In this document: in pieces, positions 53,701-62,898 of the stretch
How the letters are laid out: each line of letters begins with the position of its first letter
Numbering within the stretch: the first letter of the stretch is position 1
DNA from: Aestuariivirga litoralis
Lineage (GTDB): Bacteria > Pseudomonadota > Alphaproteobacteria > Rhizobiales > Aestuariivirgaceae
Length of the DNA: 64,000 nucleotides
Reading direction: 5' to 3'
Assembly: GCF_015714715.1 (NCBI RefSeq)
Contig: NZ_WAHS01000001.1
Location: 2,119,001 to 2,183,000 of the forward strand
Translations under genes and position numbers: made by a program
Notes under the pieces: generated by a model
What the model was told of the DNA's origin: nothing
What the model saw: the letters and a program-made list of their open reading frames with translations, nothing else
Databases searched by the model: none

Positions 53701-53935
53701 ATGGAACCCTGCCCCCGCCAAAGCCTCTGCCAACAAGCAGAGCATGAATGATAACCCGAATGATGCGGCCAAGAAATTGCTGGATCAGTTGGGCTATCGG
53801 GTCGGCACGCTGGACGGTGCGCTCGATGCCAAGACATCGAACGCGATCAAGCTGTTCCAGATCCGTGAAGGCATGAAGGCGACTGGCAAGGTAACGCCGG
53901 ATCTGCTTTCTGCGATGCAGGACCGGGTGGGATAA
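50717..53935 (+). CDS. PodJ-like polarity/localization factor (coiled coil, TM, Sel1 repeats, peptidoglycan-binding)
   Basis: A 1072-residue protein. The N-terminal block P-W-S-I-K-G-V-E-P, A-A-R-R-S-G-M-T-L-G-E-W-L-N is characteristic of Rhizobiales PodJ-like proteins. Residues ~70-500 are charged, with coiled-coil character. A Pro/Ala-rich region (N-P-F-E, N-P-F-A) follows. A single transmembrane segment lies at about 660-682 (V-V-L-G-L-L-L-L-A-V-A). The periplasmic part has four Sel1-type repeats (A-A-Y-W-Y-G-K-A-A, A-L-A-W-Y-E-K-A-G, A-F-K-W-F-S-L-A-A) and ends with a peptidoglycan-binding domain (L-L-D-Q-L-G-Y-R-V-G-T-L-D-G). It probably organises pole-specific growth or division. The ATG at 50717 has GGAG upstream. 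Confidence 0.88.
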   Translation: MKPGVPWSIKGVEPGLREAAKSAARRSGMTLGEWLNSAINEQAESYDDTPEETPRGRTMTGSKRFDGAQPPHPIERAASKLEDIAEKLSRLPFVETAGAYNANAQVDSQVNFAKILSRVDSHERQTVEAFSAVNERLANISKQVTRHQPPPVPKFEETPSYQALEKAVRNIIEHLDVSDKRIRENMKTLQDQMSSRLSGTGSDQMLRQAPAFSQLETRLTELARKLDQPVQNPGDQLRGEIEQLANRIDTVRESSEQLASRAQTQAVQTAQSELRAIEGRLIGLLNEAKQSILANHVGPAELQRFRGEIDKLNSRIDDAAKNAATDRDVSALKVAVEQLTSRVTAGGDSKPLAELDRRIIEIAQKLERAEQQGLGGSMASEVERRFAELDQRLSQGHAPAGDNPKLREMDERLARTEQQLTHLDTIERAIAQLYEAFEESRKAPQAAYAANAEGIDLPPASVSGSPEIVALENGLKAVREAAENADTRNQETLEAVHETLEQIVSKLAELETAAIGQRVGAAVAPQAAAALDNPFERPEEKLGRNPFADEEPEVKLELEKPAKTEGEASNPFETEAAATSSPAGGISDLIAAARRLHQANNAQPSQLSSIVPGRGNKTAAKTSKGFTLPFMGGGDKAKSAKPAGKAGALKAANSNEGGKRRLVVLGLLLLAVATFATTNMLSRVHTQQNAKPVAIEQQATPPVSNEAPMVDSQAGQTSQIPAPSGQVPSLAAPDQGVPPLPEPAPMVQGQQSDASDQMLQIDPITTGAISPATKKGVDINATATAALDAAVGPQKLREAATAGDNTAQFIVATHYLNGDTTGQDYNKAAYWYGKAATAGLAPAQYRLATLYERGTGVDKNLSTALAWYEKAGTMGNVKAMHNAAVLAAGTDAGGPDYNKAFKWFSLAAAHGLKDSEFNLAVLMERGLGTKQDVNEALFWYMAAASQDDVDAKARVKVLSKSMSPTIVDAVKQRFTTWVPTKAPDAANVVAVNDAQWNPAPAKASANKQSMNDNPNDAAKKLLDQLGYRVGTLDGALDAKTSNAIKLFQIREGMKATGKVTPDLLSAMQDRVG

Positions 53936-53962
53936 GACTTCCCACTTTCTTCAAACCTTCCC

Positions 53963-53988
53963 AACCCCCGCGAAAGCGGGGGTTTGCG
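53963..53988 (+). terminator. Terminator after the PodJ-like gene
   Basis: AACCCCCGC-GAAA-GCGGGGGTT forms a perfect 9-bp stem. The T tail is short, so it may be a weak terminator. Confidence 0.65.
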
Positions 53989-53994
53989 TTTGAA

Positions 53995-54678
53995 CTATCC
54001 CGTCCGGCTGAACGGGAATTTGTAGATCTGCTCGCGGCCCAGCATCCACACGCTGGTTTCATCGTGGTTGAACAGGCCGGCATAGGGCTTGGAATGCACC
54101 GGCAGTGCGCCGGTATAGGCCCCGAAGGCAGGCATGATCAGGCGGCGGCCATCGGCGATGAAGCATTTGCCGTAGACCCTGCGGCCCCGATGCGAGACAC
54201 CACAGCCGGGATGGAGGTGGCCACAGATTTCCAGTTCGCCGTCGCCCAGCCGTCCTGGCTCGTGACGCAACATCAACGGCCCAAGAATGATGTGATCCGC
54301 CGCATGGCCCGGCAGTTTCTGCGGCGGCAGAGGATCGTGGTTGCCGCAAATCCAGAATGTGTCATGCGCGCCGGTGAGCGTTGAAAGCCGGACGAGCAAT
54401 TCATCTTCCAGACGGTTCTCGCCATCGCCATCGTGGAAACTGTCGCCGAGGAACACCAGGCGCTGCGGCTTGAAGCGCTTCACCACGCCTTCCAGCAGCG
54501 TCAGTGTCATCGCCGTATCAAAGGGTGGCACGCGGATGCCGCGCCGCGCCAATGAAGTGCCCTGTTCCAGATGCAAATCAGAAATGATCAGCGTTTCAAG
54601 CTCAGGCACATGCAGCACGCCGGACAAATCAGGCATGAGGGACAGTCCGCCCAGCGCAATCGTGTGGGCTTTAGGCAA
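53995..54678 (-). CDS. pdeM: Ligase-associated DNA repair endonuclease PdeM
   Basis: A calcineurin-like metallophosphoesterase, 227 residues from the favoured start. It shows S-D-L-H-L-E, L-G-D-S-F-H-D, C-G-N-H-D and C-G-H-L-H-P-G, the metal ligands of the fold. PdeM is encoded next to the Lhr-like helicase in many bacteria and is linked to a DNA damage response. The favoured start is TTG at 54678, overlapping the helicase stop by 8 bp with AGGAAG upstream. An in-frame ATG at 54732 would add an unlikely 18-residue N-terminus overlapping helicase code. Confidence 0.9.
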   Translation of the reverse strand: MPKAHTIALGGLSLMPDLSGVLHVPELETLIISDLHLEQGTSLARRGIRVPPFDTAMTLTLLEGVVKRFKPQRLVFLGDSFHDGDGENRLEDELLVRLSTLTGAHDTFWICGNHDPLPPQKLPGHAADHIILGPLMLRHEPGRLGDGELEICGHLHPGCGVSHRGRRVYGKCFIADGRRLIMPAFGAYTGALPVHSKPYAGLFNHDETSVWMLGREQIYKFPFSRTG

Positions 54679-57142
54679 GGCGGCTGGCTTCCTGTTCCAG
54701 CTCTCTCTCGGCTTCGGCGAGAAGGGCATCATCGCCCTCCCCTTGAATCGATTCGCGGCTGATGTCGAGCAGGATGGGCACAGACAGAGGCGATACGCGG
54801 TCCAGCACCTTGTACAGGATCTGCCCGCGGATGCGCTTCAGCATGGCGCCCAGGCGCTGCAGATTGATCAGGCCATCAGCGGCATCATCCCAGGCCGCGC
54901 GCAGCAGGATATGATCGGGCTGGTGCGAGCGCAGCGCATCGAAAATGAGATTGGTGTTGACCGTCACTTGCCTTGCCGTCTTTTCCTTGCCGGGTGAATT
55001 GCGCTCCACCAGCCCGGAAATGATGGCGCAATTGCGGAAGGCGGAACGCATCATATTGCTCTCCGCCAGCCAGGCTTCAAGATCATCCCCCAGCATGTCT
55101 TCATCGAACAGCTTGGCGAGCGAGATGCGGCCAGTTTGGATCATCAAGGAGAGATCACTCACCATCCAGATCACCAGAGCATATTCCGACGCGATGAAGC
55201 CCAGCGGCCTTGCGCCCCAGCGTTCGAGGCGGCGGGTGAGCAGCATCCCCAATGTTTGCTGCGCGAGGCGGCCCTCAAACGGATAGCAGACCATGTAATG
55301 CTTGTCGTGGCGCGGAAAGGTTTCGACCAGCATCTGATTGGCATTGGGTGTGGTGGAGGCCCAGCTTTGCAAGCTGAGCCAGTCGCGGATTTGCGGCGGC
55401 AGGAATTGCCATTGCGATTTATCAGCCAGGATGTTGCGCACTCTATCGGCGAGGTAAGTCGAGAGCGGGAACTTGCCGCCATTGTAAGACGGCACTTTTA
55501 CATCTTTGCTTTGTGAACGCGTGGTGAGCCCGCCGAATTCATCCATGCCTTCGAAGCGGAGGATTTCTCCGGCGAAAGCAAATGTGTCGCCCACCGCCAG
55601 CTGGCTGAGGAAATATTCTTCGACCTCGCCCAGCACGCGACCGCCGGTCATGATGCGCTTGCCGGCCAACCTTCGGATGGAAGCCAGTCTGATCTTCATC
55701 ATCTCGCTGCCGACGATGGTGCCCATATTCATTTTGTAGCGCAGCACCAATTGCGGATGGGCAATGCTGTAGCGGCCCTGCGCATCGACCTTCAGTTTCG
55801 CATAGCGCTCATAGGATTTCAGCGCGTAACCGCCGGTGGCGACGTAATCCAGAACCTGATCGAAACGCTCGCGCTTCAGGTTGCGATAGGTGAAGGCGGA
55901 TTTCACTTCGGCAAAAAGGTCATCCGGAAAAAATGGCCCAGAACAGGCGCAAGCGATGACATGCTGGGCCAGCACGTCGAGCTTCTTGGTCATCGGATAT
56001 TCTGAATCCTGCGCGCCTTCTGTGGCGGCACCGCGCGCCGCCACACATTCGAGAACCTCGAAGCGATTGGACGGCACCAGCAGCGCCTGGCTTGATTCAT
56101 CCAGCCGGTGATTGGCGCGGCCGATGCGCTGCAAGAGGCGGCTGGAGCCTTTGGGTGCGCCCACTTGCACCACCAGATCGACATCACCCCAGTCAATGCC
56201 CAGATCCAGCGTAGAGGTGGCGACCACGGCTTTCAACTTGCCCGCCGCCATCGCCGCCTCCACCTTGCGCCGCTGCGCCACGTCGAGCGAGCCGTGGTGA
56301 AGTGCGATGGGCAGCGTGTCTTCGTTCACGTTCCACAATTCCTGGAACAGCAATTCCGCCTGCGAACGCGTGTTGACGAACAGCAGCGTCATGTTGGCGC
56401 GCTTGATGTCTTCATAGATTTCCGGAATGGCATAGACGGAGGAGTGACCGGCCCAAGGCACATCCTCCACCGATTCCAGAATGCGGATGCGCGGCGGAGC
56501 ACCCGGTCGTCCCAGCACCAGCGGGGCGATTTCAGAACCGGTGGGCACCAGCCAGGCACGCAAGGCATCAGGATCAGCGACGGTAGCGGAAAGCCCCATG
56601 ATGCGTGCTTCTGGCGCATGGGCGCGCAGGCGCGACAGAGCGAGTGACAACAGCACGCCACGCTTTTGCGCGACGATGGAATGAAGCTCGTCGAGGATCA
56701 CGCATTTCAGATGCCGCAGCAGATGTGCGGCTGTTGGATCGGCGATCATCAGCGTGACTTGTTCCGGCGTGGTGATCAGAATGTCCGGCGGTTTCTGGCG
56801 CTGGCGCTGGCGCTTGGCGTGCGACGTATCACCGGTGCGGGTTTCAATCGTGATGGGCAGGCCCATTTCAGAAACCGGCGCTTCGAGGTTGCGGGCGATA
56901 TCCACCGCCAGCGCCTTCAGCGGTGAGACATAGAGCGTGTGGATGCCTTGCGTCTCATGTGGTTCGGCCAGTTCCACCAGCGAGGCCAGAAAGCCCGCCA
57001 GCGTCTTGCCGCCGCCGGTGGGGGAAATCAACAAAGCGCTTTTGCCCGCAAGGCCCAGCTGCATCATTTCCAGCTGGTGGGCGCGCGGCTCCCAGCCTTT
57101 GCCTTCGAACCAGTCACTGAAATTTTGCGGCAGAGAAATCAT
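54671..57142 (-). CDS. Ligase-associated DEXH-box DNA helicase (Lhr family)
   Basis: An 823-residue superfamily-2 helicase. Walker A is in S-P-T-G-G-G-K-T-L-A-G, motif II is D-E-L-H-S, and motifs V/VI are T-S-T-L-D-L-G-I-D-W-G-D-V-D and Q-R-I-G-R-A-N-H-R. The C-terminal winged-helix and Lhr-core region follow. Its partner is PdeM immediately downstream. No LigD- or LigC-type gene is in the window. Confidence 0.95.
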   Translation of the reverse strand: MISLPQNFSDWFEGKGWEPRAHQLEMMQLGLAGKSALLISPTGGGKTLAGFLASLVELAEPHETQGIHTLYVSPLKALAVDIARNLEAPVSEMGLPITIETRTGDTSHAKRQRQRQKPPDILITTPEQVTLMIADPTAAHLLRHLKCVILDELHSIVAQKRGVLLSLALSRLRAHAPEARIMGLSATVADPDALRAWLVPTGSEIAPLVLGRPGAPPRIRILESVEDVPWAGHSSVYAIPEIYEDIKRANMTLLFVNTRSQAELLFQELWNVNEDTLPIALHHGSLDVAQRRKVEAAMAAGKLKAVVATSTLDLGIDWGDVDLVVQVGAPKGSSRLLQRIGRANHRLDESSQALLVPSNRFEVLECVAARGAATEGAQDSEYPMTKKLDVLAQHVIACACSGPFFPDDLFAEVKSAFTYRNLKRERFDQVLDYVATGGYALKSYERYAKLKVDAQGRYSIAHPQLVLRYKMNMGTIVGSEMMKIRLASIRRLAGKRIMTGGRVLGEVEEYFLSQLAVGDTFAFAGEILRFEGMDEFGGLTTRSQSKDVKVPSYNGGKFPLSTYLADRVRNILADKSQWQFLPPQIRDWLSLQSWASTTPNANQMLVETFPRHDKHYMVCYPFEGRLAQQTLGMLLTRRLERWGARPLGFIASEYALVIWMVSDLSLMIQTGRISLAKLFDEDMLGDDLEAWLAESNMMRSAFRNCAIISGLVERNSPGKEKTARQVTVNTNLIFDALRSHQPDHILLRAAWDDAADGLINLQRLGAMLKRIRGQILYKVLDRVSPLSVPILLDISRESIQGEGDDALLAEAERELEQEASRLA

Positions 57143-57190
57143 CAGGACTGGAACTTGACGAAAACGGAGAAGTTCCGCAACTCGTGTCGC

Positions 57191-58525
57191 ATGAGTTTAG
57201 CGCCCACCACAGCCATCACGCACCGGACAATCCTGACCATCGCCGTGCCCATCATGCTGTCTAATGTGACGGAGCCGCTGATCGGCGTGGTCAATACGAG
57301 CGTGGTCGGGCAGCTGCCGGAGGCCTCGCTGATCGGCGGCGTGGCGGTGGGCGGGCTGATTTTCTCGTTCCTGTTCTGGGGTTTTGGCTTCCTGCGCCTC
57401 TCGACCAGCGGGCTTTCAGCGCAGGCGCTAGGGGCGGGCAAGCCGGAAGCGGTGGCACAGGTGATCGGGCGTAGCTTGCTGCTGGGCGTCTTCATCGGGC
57501 TGGTGTTGTTGGCGCTGGCACCGGTGATCGGGCCCACAGCCATCAGCCTGATGGGCGGTTCGCCCGAAGTACGCTCGGCGGCCACGGAATATTTCAGCTG
57601 GCGCATTTTCTCATCACCGGCTGCGCTGGCGAATTTTGCCATTCTCGGCTGGTTCGTGGGGCAAGGCCGCAGCCTTTCGGCATTCGTCGTGCAGGCTTTA
57701 CTCAATATCACCAACATGGTGCTGAGCGTGGTGCTGGTGCTGCATTTTCACCTGGGCATTTCCGGCGTGGGTGCTGCGGCCCTCGTGGCGGAATATGCGG
57801 GGCTGGGTTTCGGCATTTACATGGCCAGCCGCCGCCTCAAGGCTTTGGAGCATGGCATCGCGTGGCGCGGGCTCTTTGATCTGGCCACGTTGAAGCCGTT
57901 ACTGGTGGCCAATGCCGATATCATGGTGCGCACGCTGTGTTTGCTGTTCGCTTTTGCCTGGTTCACCGCGCATGGTGCACGCAGTGGCAACATCATCATT
58001 GCGGCCAATGCGGTGCTGCTGAATTTCTTTGAAGTGTCGGCGTATCTGATTGATGGCTTTGCCTATGCGGCCGAAGCGCTTGTCGGCCAGGCGATCGGCG
58101 CGCAGGACAAGGTGCGATACTCAAAAGCGATTTCGCTCGGCACGCTGTGGGCGATGGGTTTTGGCCTGCTGGCCTCGCTGATCACGCTCATAGCCGGGCC
58201 GTTCTTCATTGATCTGATGAGCGTGAATGAAGAGGTCCGGGCCACGGCGCGGCTCTATTTGCCCTGGGTGGTGGCCACGCCGGTTCTGGGCGCGGCGTGC
58301 TTTCTGTTTGATGGGATATTCACGGGAGCACTAGCCACGCGCGACATGCGCAACATGATGGTGCTGGCGCTGGCGATCTATCTGCCGGCCTCGGTGTTGT
58401 TGGAAAAGGCGTATCAGAACCACGGGCTGTGGATGGGGTTGTGCCTGTTCTTCCTCGCCCGCAGCGTGCTGTTCGCGTGGCGGTTGCCGGCGATCAAGGC
58501 GCGGGTGTTTGCAGACGCGCGATGA
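57191..58525 (+). CDS. MATE-family efflux transporter
   Basis: A 444-residue protein with about twelve hydrophobic helices in two repeats; family features are P-I-M-L-S-N-V-T-E-P, G-L-S-A-Q-A-L-G-A-G and A-E-A-L-V-G-Q-A-I-G-A. It resembles DinF-type exporters and would exchange toxic cations or drugs for Na+ or H+. The ATG at 57191 (M-S-L-A-P) is the first plausible start although without a good Shine-Dalgarno; the open frame extends upstream over the helicase gene. Its last 32 bp overlap the convergent FMN reductase gene. Confidence 0.88.
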   Translation: MSLAPTTAITHRTILTIAVPIMLSNVTEPLIGVVNTSVVGQLPEASLIGGVAVGGLIFSFLFWGFGFLRLSTSGLSAQALGAGKPEAVAQVIGRSLLLGVFIGLVLLALAPVIGPTAISLMGGSPEVRSAATEYFSWRIFSSPAALANFAILGWFVGQGRSLSAFVVQALLNITNMVLSVVLVLHFHLGISGVGAAALVAEYAGLGFGIYMASRRLKALEHGIAWRGLFDLATLKPLLVANADIMVRTLCLLFAFAWFTAHGARSGNIIIAANAVLLNFFEVSAYLIDGFAYAAEALVGQAIGAQDKVRYSKAISLGTLWAMGFGLLASLITLIAGPFFIDLMSVNEEVRATARLYLPWVVATPVLGAACFLFDGIFTGALATRDMRNMMVLALAIYLPASVLLEKAYQNHGLWMGLCLFFLARSVLFAWRLPAIKARVFADAR

Positions 58526-59024
58526 AAGCCGCAAGGGCATCGCGGATCTGAGGCGCCCATTCAGGATGTGCGGCGATGCTCTCTGCCGTCACCTCCTGCT
58601 TGATCAGCGGCAGCGCCAGCGCGGCTTCATCGATGTGAATGCCGGACATGGTTTCCAGCACCAGCCGCAGCGATTTCTGCGCTTCAGACGCGCGGGGCGA
58701 GGCATTCCATTGCACGAAGGGCTTGCGTACGAAAGTCTCGCCACCGACCAGCCAGTCGAGCGCGTTCTTGAACGCGCCCGGAAGGCCACGCGCATATTCC
58801 GGGCACGCAATGAGCAGGCCATCGGCTGTGCCCACGAGATCGCGGAACTCTTGCACGACGGTGGGAACAGCGCTTTCCAGATCGGGATTGAACTGCGGCA
58901 GCGCGCCTTGGCCGTTCCATAGCGTGATGCTCACACCGGACGGGGCCAGTAGGCGCGCAGCTTCCAGCAAGGCGGTATTGGTCGAGCCTGTGCGCAGGCT
59001 GCCGCTCATCGCTAGAATTTTCAA
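58494..59024 (-). CDS. NADPH-dependent FMN reductase family protein
   Basis: A 176-residue flavodoxin-like reductase: M-S-G-S-L-R-T-G-S-T-N (phosphate-binding loop), P-E-Y-A-R-G-L-P-G-A-F-K-N-A-L-D-W. The family includes chromate/azo reductases and quinone reductases; the substrate is unknown. The start is TTG at 59024, overlapping the DinG stop; an ATG at 59009 is also possible. Its 3' end overlaps the MATE gene by 32 bp. Confidence 0.88.
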   Translation of the reverse strand: MKILAMSGSLRTGSTNTALLEAARLLAPSGVSITLWNGQGALPQFNPDLESAVPTVVQEFRDLVGTADGLLIACPEYARGLPGAFKNALDWLVGGETFVRKPFVQWNASPRASEAQKSLRLVLETMSGIHIDEAALALPLIKQEVTAESIAAHPEWAPQIRDALAAFIARLQTPAP

Positions 59025-61837
59025 TTGGGCTGCACCTGGAAGCGGCGCACTTCATCAATCGCATCGACCAGGCCCAAGCGGTCCAGCTTGATGCCGGGTG
59101 GGAAGGCGGTGGTGAATCTTGTGGCCAAGCGCGGATCGAGGATGACGAACACGCCGCGATCATCCTGTTGGCGGATCAGGCGGCCGAAGGCTTGCCTCAG
59201 GCGCAGACGCACCACCATGTCCTTATAGGCATTGCCGCCGAAGGCTTCGGCGCGGGCGCGCTCCAGAATGGTGGGCGTGCCCCAAGGCACACGGTCCAAC
59301 ACAATCAGGCGCAGTGAATCGCCCGGCACGTCAACACCGTCACGCACGGCATCGGTGCCCAGCAAACACGCATCACGTTCGGCGCGGAACATATCGACCA
59401 ACGTGCCGGTATCCATCGGGTCGATGTGTTGTGCATAAAGCGGCAGGCCCCTTTTGGCGAGGCCGGGGGCGAGGCGTTTATGCACGGCGCGCAGACGCGC
59501 AATCGCCGTGAACAGGCCGAGCGCGCCACCGCCGGAGGCGATGAACAGTTCTCGATAAGCCGCCGCAATCTGGTCCATGTCCTCGCGGTTCACATCGGTG
59601 ACCACGATCACCCGCGCGCGCTTGACATAATCGAAGGGCGATTCAAAACTCACGCGCTTCACCGGGTAAGGCAGATGGATCACGCCGGTGCGGGCTTCGG
59701 CATTGCTCCAGTCATCGGGCACATCGGGCGGGCGATCTTTGAGTGTGGCGGAGGTGACGATGATGCCATCGGCCTGGCGCAGCACGGCATTGGCCAGCGG
59801 CACGGAAGGATCAATCCAGTGCGAGTGAAAACCCACATCATGTTCGCGGCCATGCGCCTGCTCCACAGCGAACCAGTTCACGAAGAGCGCGTTGGCCTCG
59901 CCCTGCAATTGCTTCAGCATCGAGACCCAGCCACCGACCATCAATTCACCACGGCGCTTCAGGCCGCGCGCGATGGCTTCGATGCGGCCACGCTCCGGCG
60001 TTTGCAATTCGGCGGCTTCATCATCGAGCTTCTTGAGCAGCAGATTGGCCAGCCCGGTCATCGGCCTTTGCAGACCGCTCATCTGCTCGACCAGATCTTC
60101 AATCGCGATATTCATGCCATCAACCAGCGGCAGGCAATCGGTTTCCAGCGAATTGGTGGCGGCGGCTTCTGAACGGGCCAGAACCTGCTGGCGCAGCAAT
60201 GTGAGAAAGGTTTCTGCCGCACCTTCTGCATGGCCGGACTGGATGCGCCGTGTCCAGCCGGGGCCGGGCAAGGCGGCTGCCGCGCGCAACACCTGTTTCA
60301 AAAGTTTTTCGGCCTGTTCCTGGTCGGCCAGCAGATCACCGATGCGCTCGGAGAGGCCGCGCCCGCGGCGGCGCTCGGCCTCCGGGCCACGTAGCCAGCG
60401 GCGCAGCTCGGCGGCTTCGAGGCCGGTGAGGTGGCCGGAGAACGCGCTGTCGGCTGCGTCGAACAGATGATGGCCTTCGTCGAACACGATGCGGCGCAGG
60501 CCACCGGGAGCAGCGTTTTCTTCCTCGGTCTTGGCAACACCGATGGCGTGGTCGATGGCGGCTTGGTGCAACACCAGCGCGTGGTTGGCGATCACCACAT
60601 CGGCCTTGCGCCCCGCGCGCACAGATTTTTCGATGAAGCAGCGTTTGAAATGCGGACAGGCGGCATAGATGCATTCGCCGCGCCGGTCGGTGAGGCCCAG
60701 TGCCGACGGCGTGACATTGCGTGTTTCGCCATCCGTGCCGGTATCGGAGAACAGCGGCATCAGCCAGTTCGGGAAATCCCCGCCGACAATATCGCCATCG
60801 CGGCTGAACCGCGCCCAGCGCGCCATCAAGGCGGCCATCAAGGCGGAGCGCGCGTTGGTGGCGGTGAGGCGGCCAAACACTTCCTGCATGTTCAAGAGGC
60901 AGGCATAATTCTCGCGGCCCTTGCGGATCACGATTTGCTCGCGGCGCTCTTGCGGGTCCGGCACCAGGCGCGCGGTTTCCTGATCGAGCTGGCGCTGCAG
61001 ATTGCGGGTGTAGGTGGAAATCCACACCGGCGCATTGTTCTTACGAGCCCAGAGGTAAGACGGCGAGAGATAGCCCAGCGTCTTGCCCAGACCCGTTCCC
61101 GCTTCCGCAAGGAGAATGTTGTTGATCTCGCGGCGCTGGCGCGGCTCGAAAGCGTGGGTGGCGCTGGCCGCATAATCCTGCTGGCTGGTGCGCGCTTCAG
61201 CTCCGCGCCCCAGAATGCGGGTGAGAAAAATCCTGGCTTCATCTTGGCTGACCGGCATCTGCGTGCCTTCAGCGCGGGTGCCATCATCTTCCCATTCTTC
61301 GATCCGGTCCCAGACATTGAGGCCCGGCGCGAAATTGGCGACTTCGAGTTTTGCATCGGCCTTCAAAATGGCCTGCAGCACGGACTTCGCCCAAGGCCAA
61401 TTAGCGCGGGCGAGGAAATGCGCGTTCTCTGCCGCTTCGCGCAGGAAGGGATAGGTTTTGCTGGATAGACGCAGCAGCAAATCCTCCGCCACTGCGAGAA
61501 GGGTTTCACTGTCGGTGGCGCCCGCATCCACACCGAGCGAACGAGCGAAGCCTGCAGGCGTGGGCGTGGCCATGCGCGCGGGGCAGACAAAGGCGAAAAG
61601 CTCGGCCACATCGAAATGCTTCTGCTCACGCGCGGCACGCAAATGTGAACGCGGAGCTGCGGCCTGCTGAGCCAGGCGCTCTATCAGAAACCCGGCATGG
61701 CAGATCAGATAGGGCGCTGCCGAAAGCCGCGCGAGGGCGGAAGGTGCCGCCAGCGTTTCGCCGCCCACCACAGCGCCTGCCGGTGTTGCCACGGCAGGTG
61801 CGGGAAGATCGAAGGCGAGAGCGGGAAGCAGAGTCAC
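59021..61837 (-). CDS. ATP-dependent DNA helicase, DinG/XPD family
   Basis: A 938-residue helicase. An N-terminal ~220-residue region of unclear role precedes the helicase core: A-E-A-G-T-G-L-G-K-T-L-G (Walker A), a four-Cys iron-sulfur region spanning Y-A-C-L-L-N and C-P-H-F-K-R-C-F, the D-E-G-H-H box, and the C-terminal V-R-L-R-L-R-Q-A-F-G-R-L-I-R. It unwinds 5'-3' and works in repair or R-loop removal. The start is GTG at 61837 with no Shine-Dalgarno, and homologues vary in length here. Confidence 0.92.
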   Translation of the reverse strand: MTLLPALAFDLPAPAVATPAGAVVGGETLAAPSALARLSAAPYLICHAGFLIERLAQQAAAPRSHLRAAREQKHFDVAELFAFVCPARMATPTPAGFARSLGVDAGATDSETLLAVAEDLLLRLSSKTYPFLREAAENAHFLARANWPWAKSVLQAILKADAKLEVANFAPGLNVWDRIEEWEDDGTRAEGTQMPVSQDEARIFLTRILGRGAEARTSQQDYAASATHAFEPRQRREINNILLAEAGTGLGKTLGYLSPSYLWARKNNAPVWISTYTRNLQRQLDQETARLVPDPQERREQIVIRKGRENYACLLNMQEVFGRLTATNARSALMAALMARWARFSRDGDIVGGDFPNWLMPLFSDTGTDGETRNVTPSALGLTDRRGECIYAACPHFKRCFIEKSVRAGRKADVVIANHALVLHQAAIDHAIGVAKTEEENAAPGGLRRIVFDEGHHLFDAADSAFSGHLTGLEAAELRRWLRGPEAERRRGRGLSERIGDLLADQEQAEKLLKQVLRAAAALPGPGWTRRIQSGHAEGAAETFLTLLRQQVLARSEAAATNSLETDCLPLVDGMNIAIEDLVEQMSGLQRPMTGLANLLLKKLDDEAAELQTPERGRIEAIARGLKRRGELMVGGWVSMLKQLQGEANALFVNWFAVEQAHGREHDVGFHSHWIDPSVPLANAVLRQADGIIVTSATLKDRPPDVPDDWSNAEARTGVIHLPYPVKRVSFESPFDYVKRARVIVVTDVNREDMDQIAAAYRELFIASGGGALGLFTAIARLRAVHKRLAPGLAKRGLPLYAQHIDPMDTGTLVDMFRAERDACLLGTDAVRDGVDVPGDSLRLIVLDRVPWGTPTILERARAEAFGGNAYKDMVVRLRLRQAFGRLIRQQDDRGVFVILDPRLATRFTTAFPPGIKLDRLGLVDAIDEVRRFQVQPN

Positions 61838-61951
61838 CGCGTCGTTCTAGCCAGAACATATCGAAAACGAAAGTATTACATCGCGAAATCCGGAACCGTC
61901 ACGGCTTTGCCTGAATTGATGGGGATCGTGAGGGCACATAGGGAGACGGCG

Positions 61952-62800
61952 ATGGACCAGAAATATATCAACCTGTTCGACACTTACACGCATGGCGGGA
62001 TGAACCGGCGCGACTTCCTCGACCGGCTGAAGGCGCTGGCGGGTGCTGCTGCGGTCACGCCGATCCTCGCCCAGCTGGAAAACAATTACGCCCATGCCGA
62101 CACAGTGGCGGCGGATGATCCCAGGCTGGTCACAAAAGAAGTGCAGATTCTCCCCGACATTTATGGCCTTCTCGCCATGCCGAAAGATGCCAAGGGCAAG
62201 TTAGGTGCGGTGATGGTGATCCACGAAAACCGTGGCCTCAACCCGCATATCCAGGACATTGTGCGGCGCGTGGCGCTGGAAGGCTTTGTGGTGTTCGGCA
62301 CGGATTATCTTTCTCTGATCGGCCGCACGCCGCAGAATGAGGACAAGGCGCGCGAGATGATCGGCACGCTGAAGCCGGAAGATGTTCTGGCCATGTCGAT
62401 GGATGTGCGGCTTGCGCTTTCTGAACATGAAGCATCGAATGGCAAGGTGGGGGCTGTTGGCTTCTGCTGGGGTGGCGGTGCGGTGAATGCGCTGGCGGTG
62501 GCAGACCCTGATCTCAATGCTGGCGTTGCGTACTACGGCATGCAGGTGCCCGCTGCCGATGTGCCCAAGATCAAAGCGCCGTTGCTGTTGCAGAATGGTG
62601 GACTCGATGAGCGGGTGAATGCTGGGATCAAGGATTTCGAAGCTGCGCTGAAGGCGGGCGGGAAGACGTATGAGCTGTACGTTTATGAGGGCGCCAACCA
62701 CGCATTCAACAATGACACCAACCCGGCCAGGTATAACAAGGAAGCGGCGGACCTTGCGTGGGGTAGGACGATCGGGTGGTTCAAGAAGTATTTGGCGTAA
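61952..62800 (+). CDS. Dienelactone hydrolase family protein, probably Tat-exported
   Basis: A 282-residue alpha/beta hydrolase. The N-terminal M-N-R-R-D-F-L with a following hydrophobic, Ala-rich stretch resembles a twin-arginine signal. The catalytic Cys is in G-F-C-W-G-G-G, with Asp and the His of A-N-H-A-F. Exported DLH relatives (YghX type) have uncertain substrates. The ATG at 61952 has GGGAGA upstream. Divergent from dinG. Confidence 0.88.
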   Translation: MDQKYINLFDTYTHGGMNRRDFLDRLKALAGAAAVTPILAQLENNYAHADTVAADDPRLVTKEVQILPDIYGLLAMPKDAKGKLGAVMVIHENRGLNPHIQDIVRRVALEGFVVFGTDYLSLIGRTPQNEDKAREMIGTLKPEDVLAMSMDVRLALSEHEASNGKVGAVGFCWGGGAVNALAVADPDLNAGVAYYGMQVPAADVPKIKAPLLLQNGGLDERVNAGIKDFEAALKAGGKTYELYVYEGANHAFNNDTNPARYNKEAADLAWGRTIGWFKKYLA

Positions 62801-62857
62801 CTCACCCTTCCCCCAAGAGGGGGATTGTGGACAGGCGGTAAAGTTGACCTGAAGCAC

Positions 62858-62886
62858 ACGCGTCTCTAAAGAGGCGCGTCTGTTTT
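62858..62886 (+). terminator. Hairpin with short T tract between the DLH gene and lysS
   Basis: ACGCGTCTC-TAAA-GAGGCGCGT forms a 9-bp stem (one G-U) followed by CTGTTTT. It may terminate the DLH transcript, or act in the lysS leader since it ends only 12 bases before the lysS ATG. Confidence 0.6.
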
Positions 62887-62898
62887 AAAGGAACCGAA

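Noticed and set aside
58494-58525. Convergent overlap of the MATE and FMN-reductase genes as a regulatory antisense.
   Set aside because: A 32-bp tail overlap is common in dense genomes and needs no special explanation.
60431-61468. A 345-codon open frame opposite dinG.
   Set aside because: Antisense shadow; repeated Arg/Gly/Ala composition without a fold.
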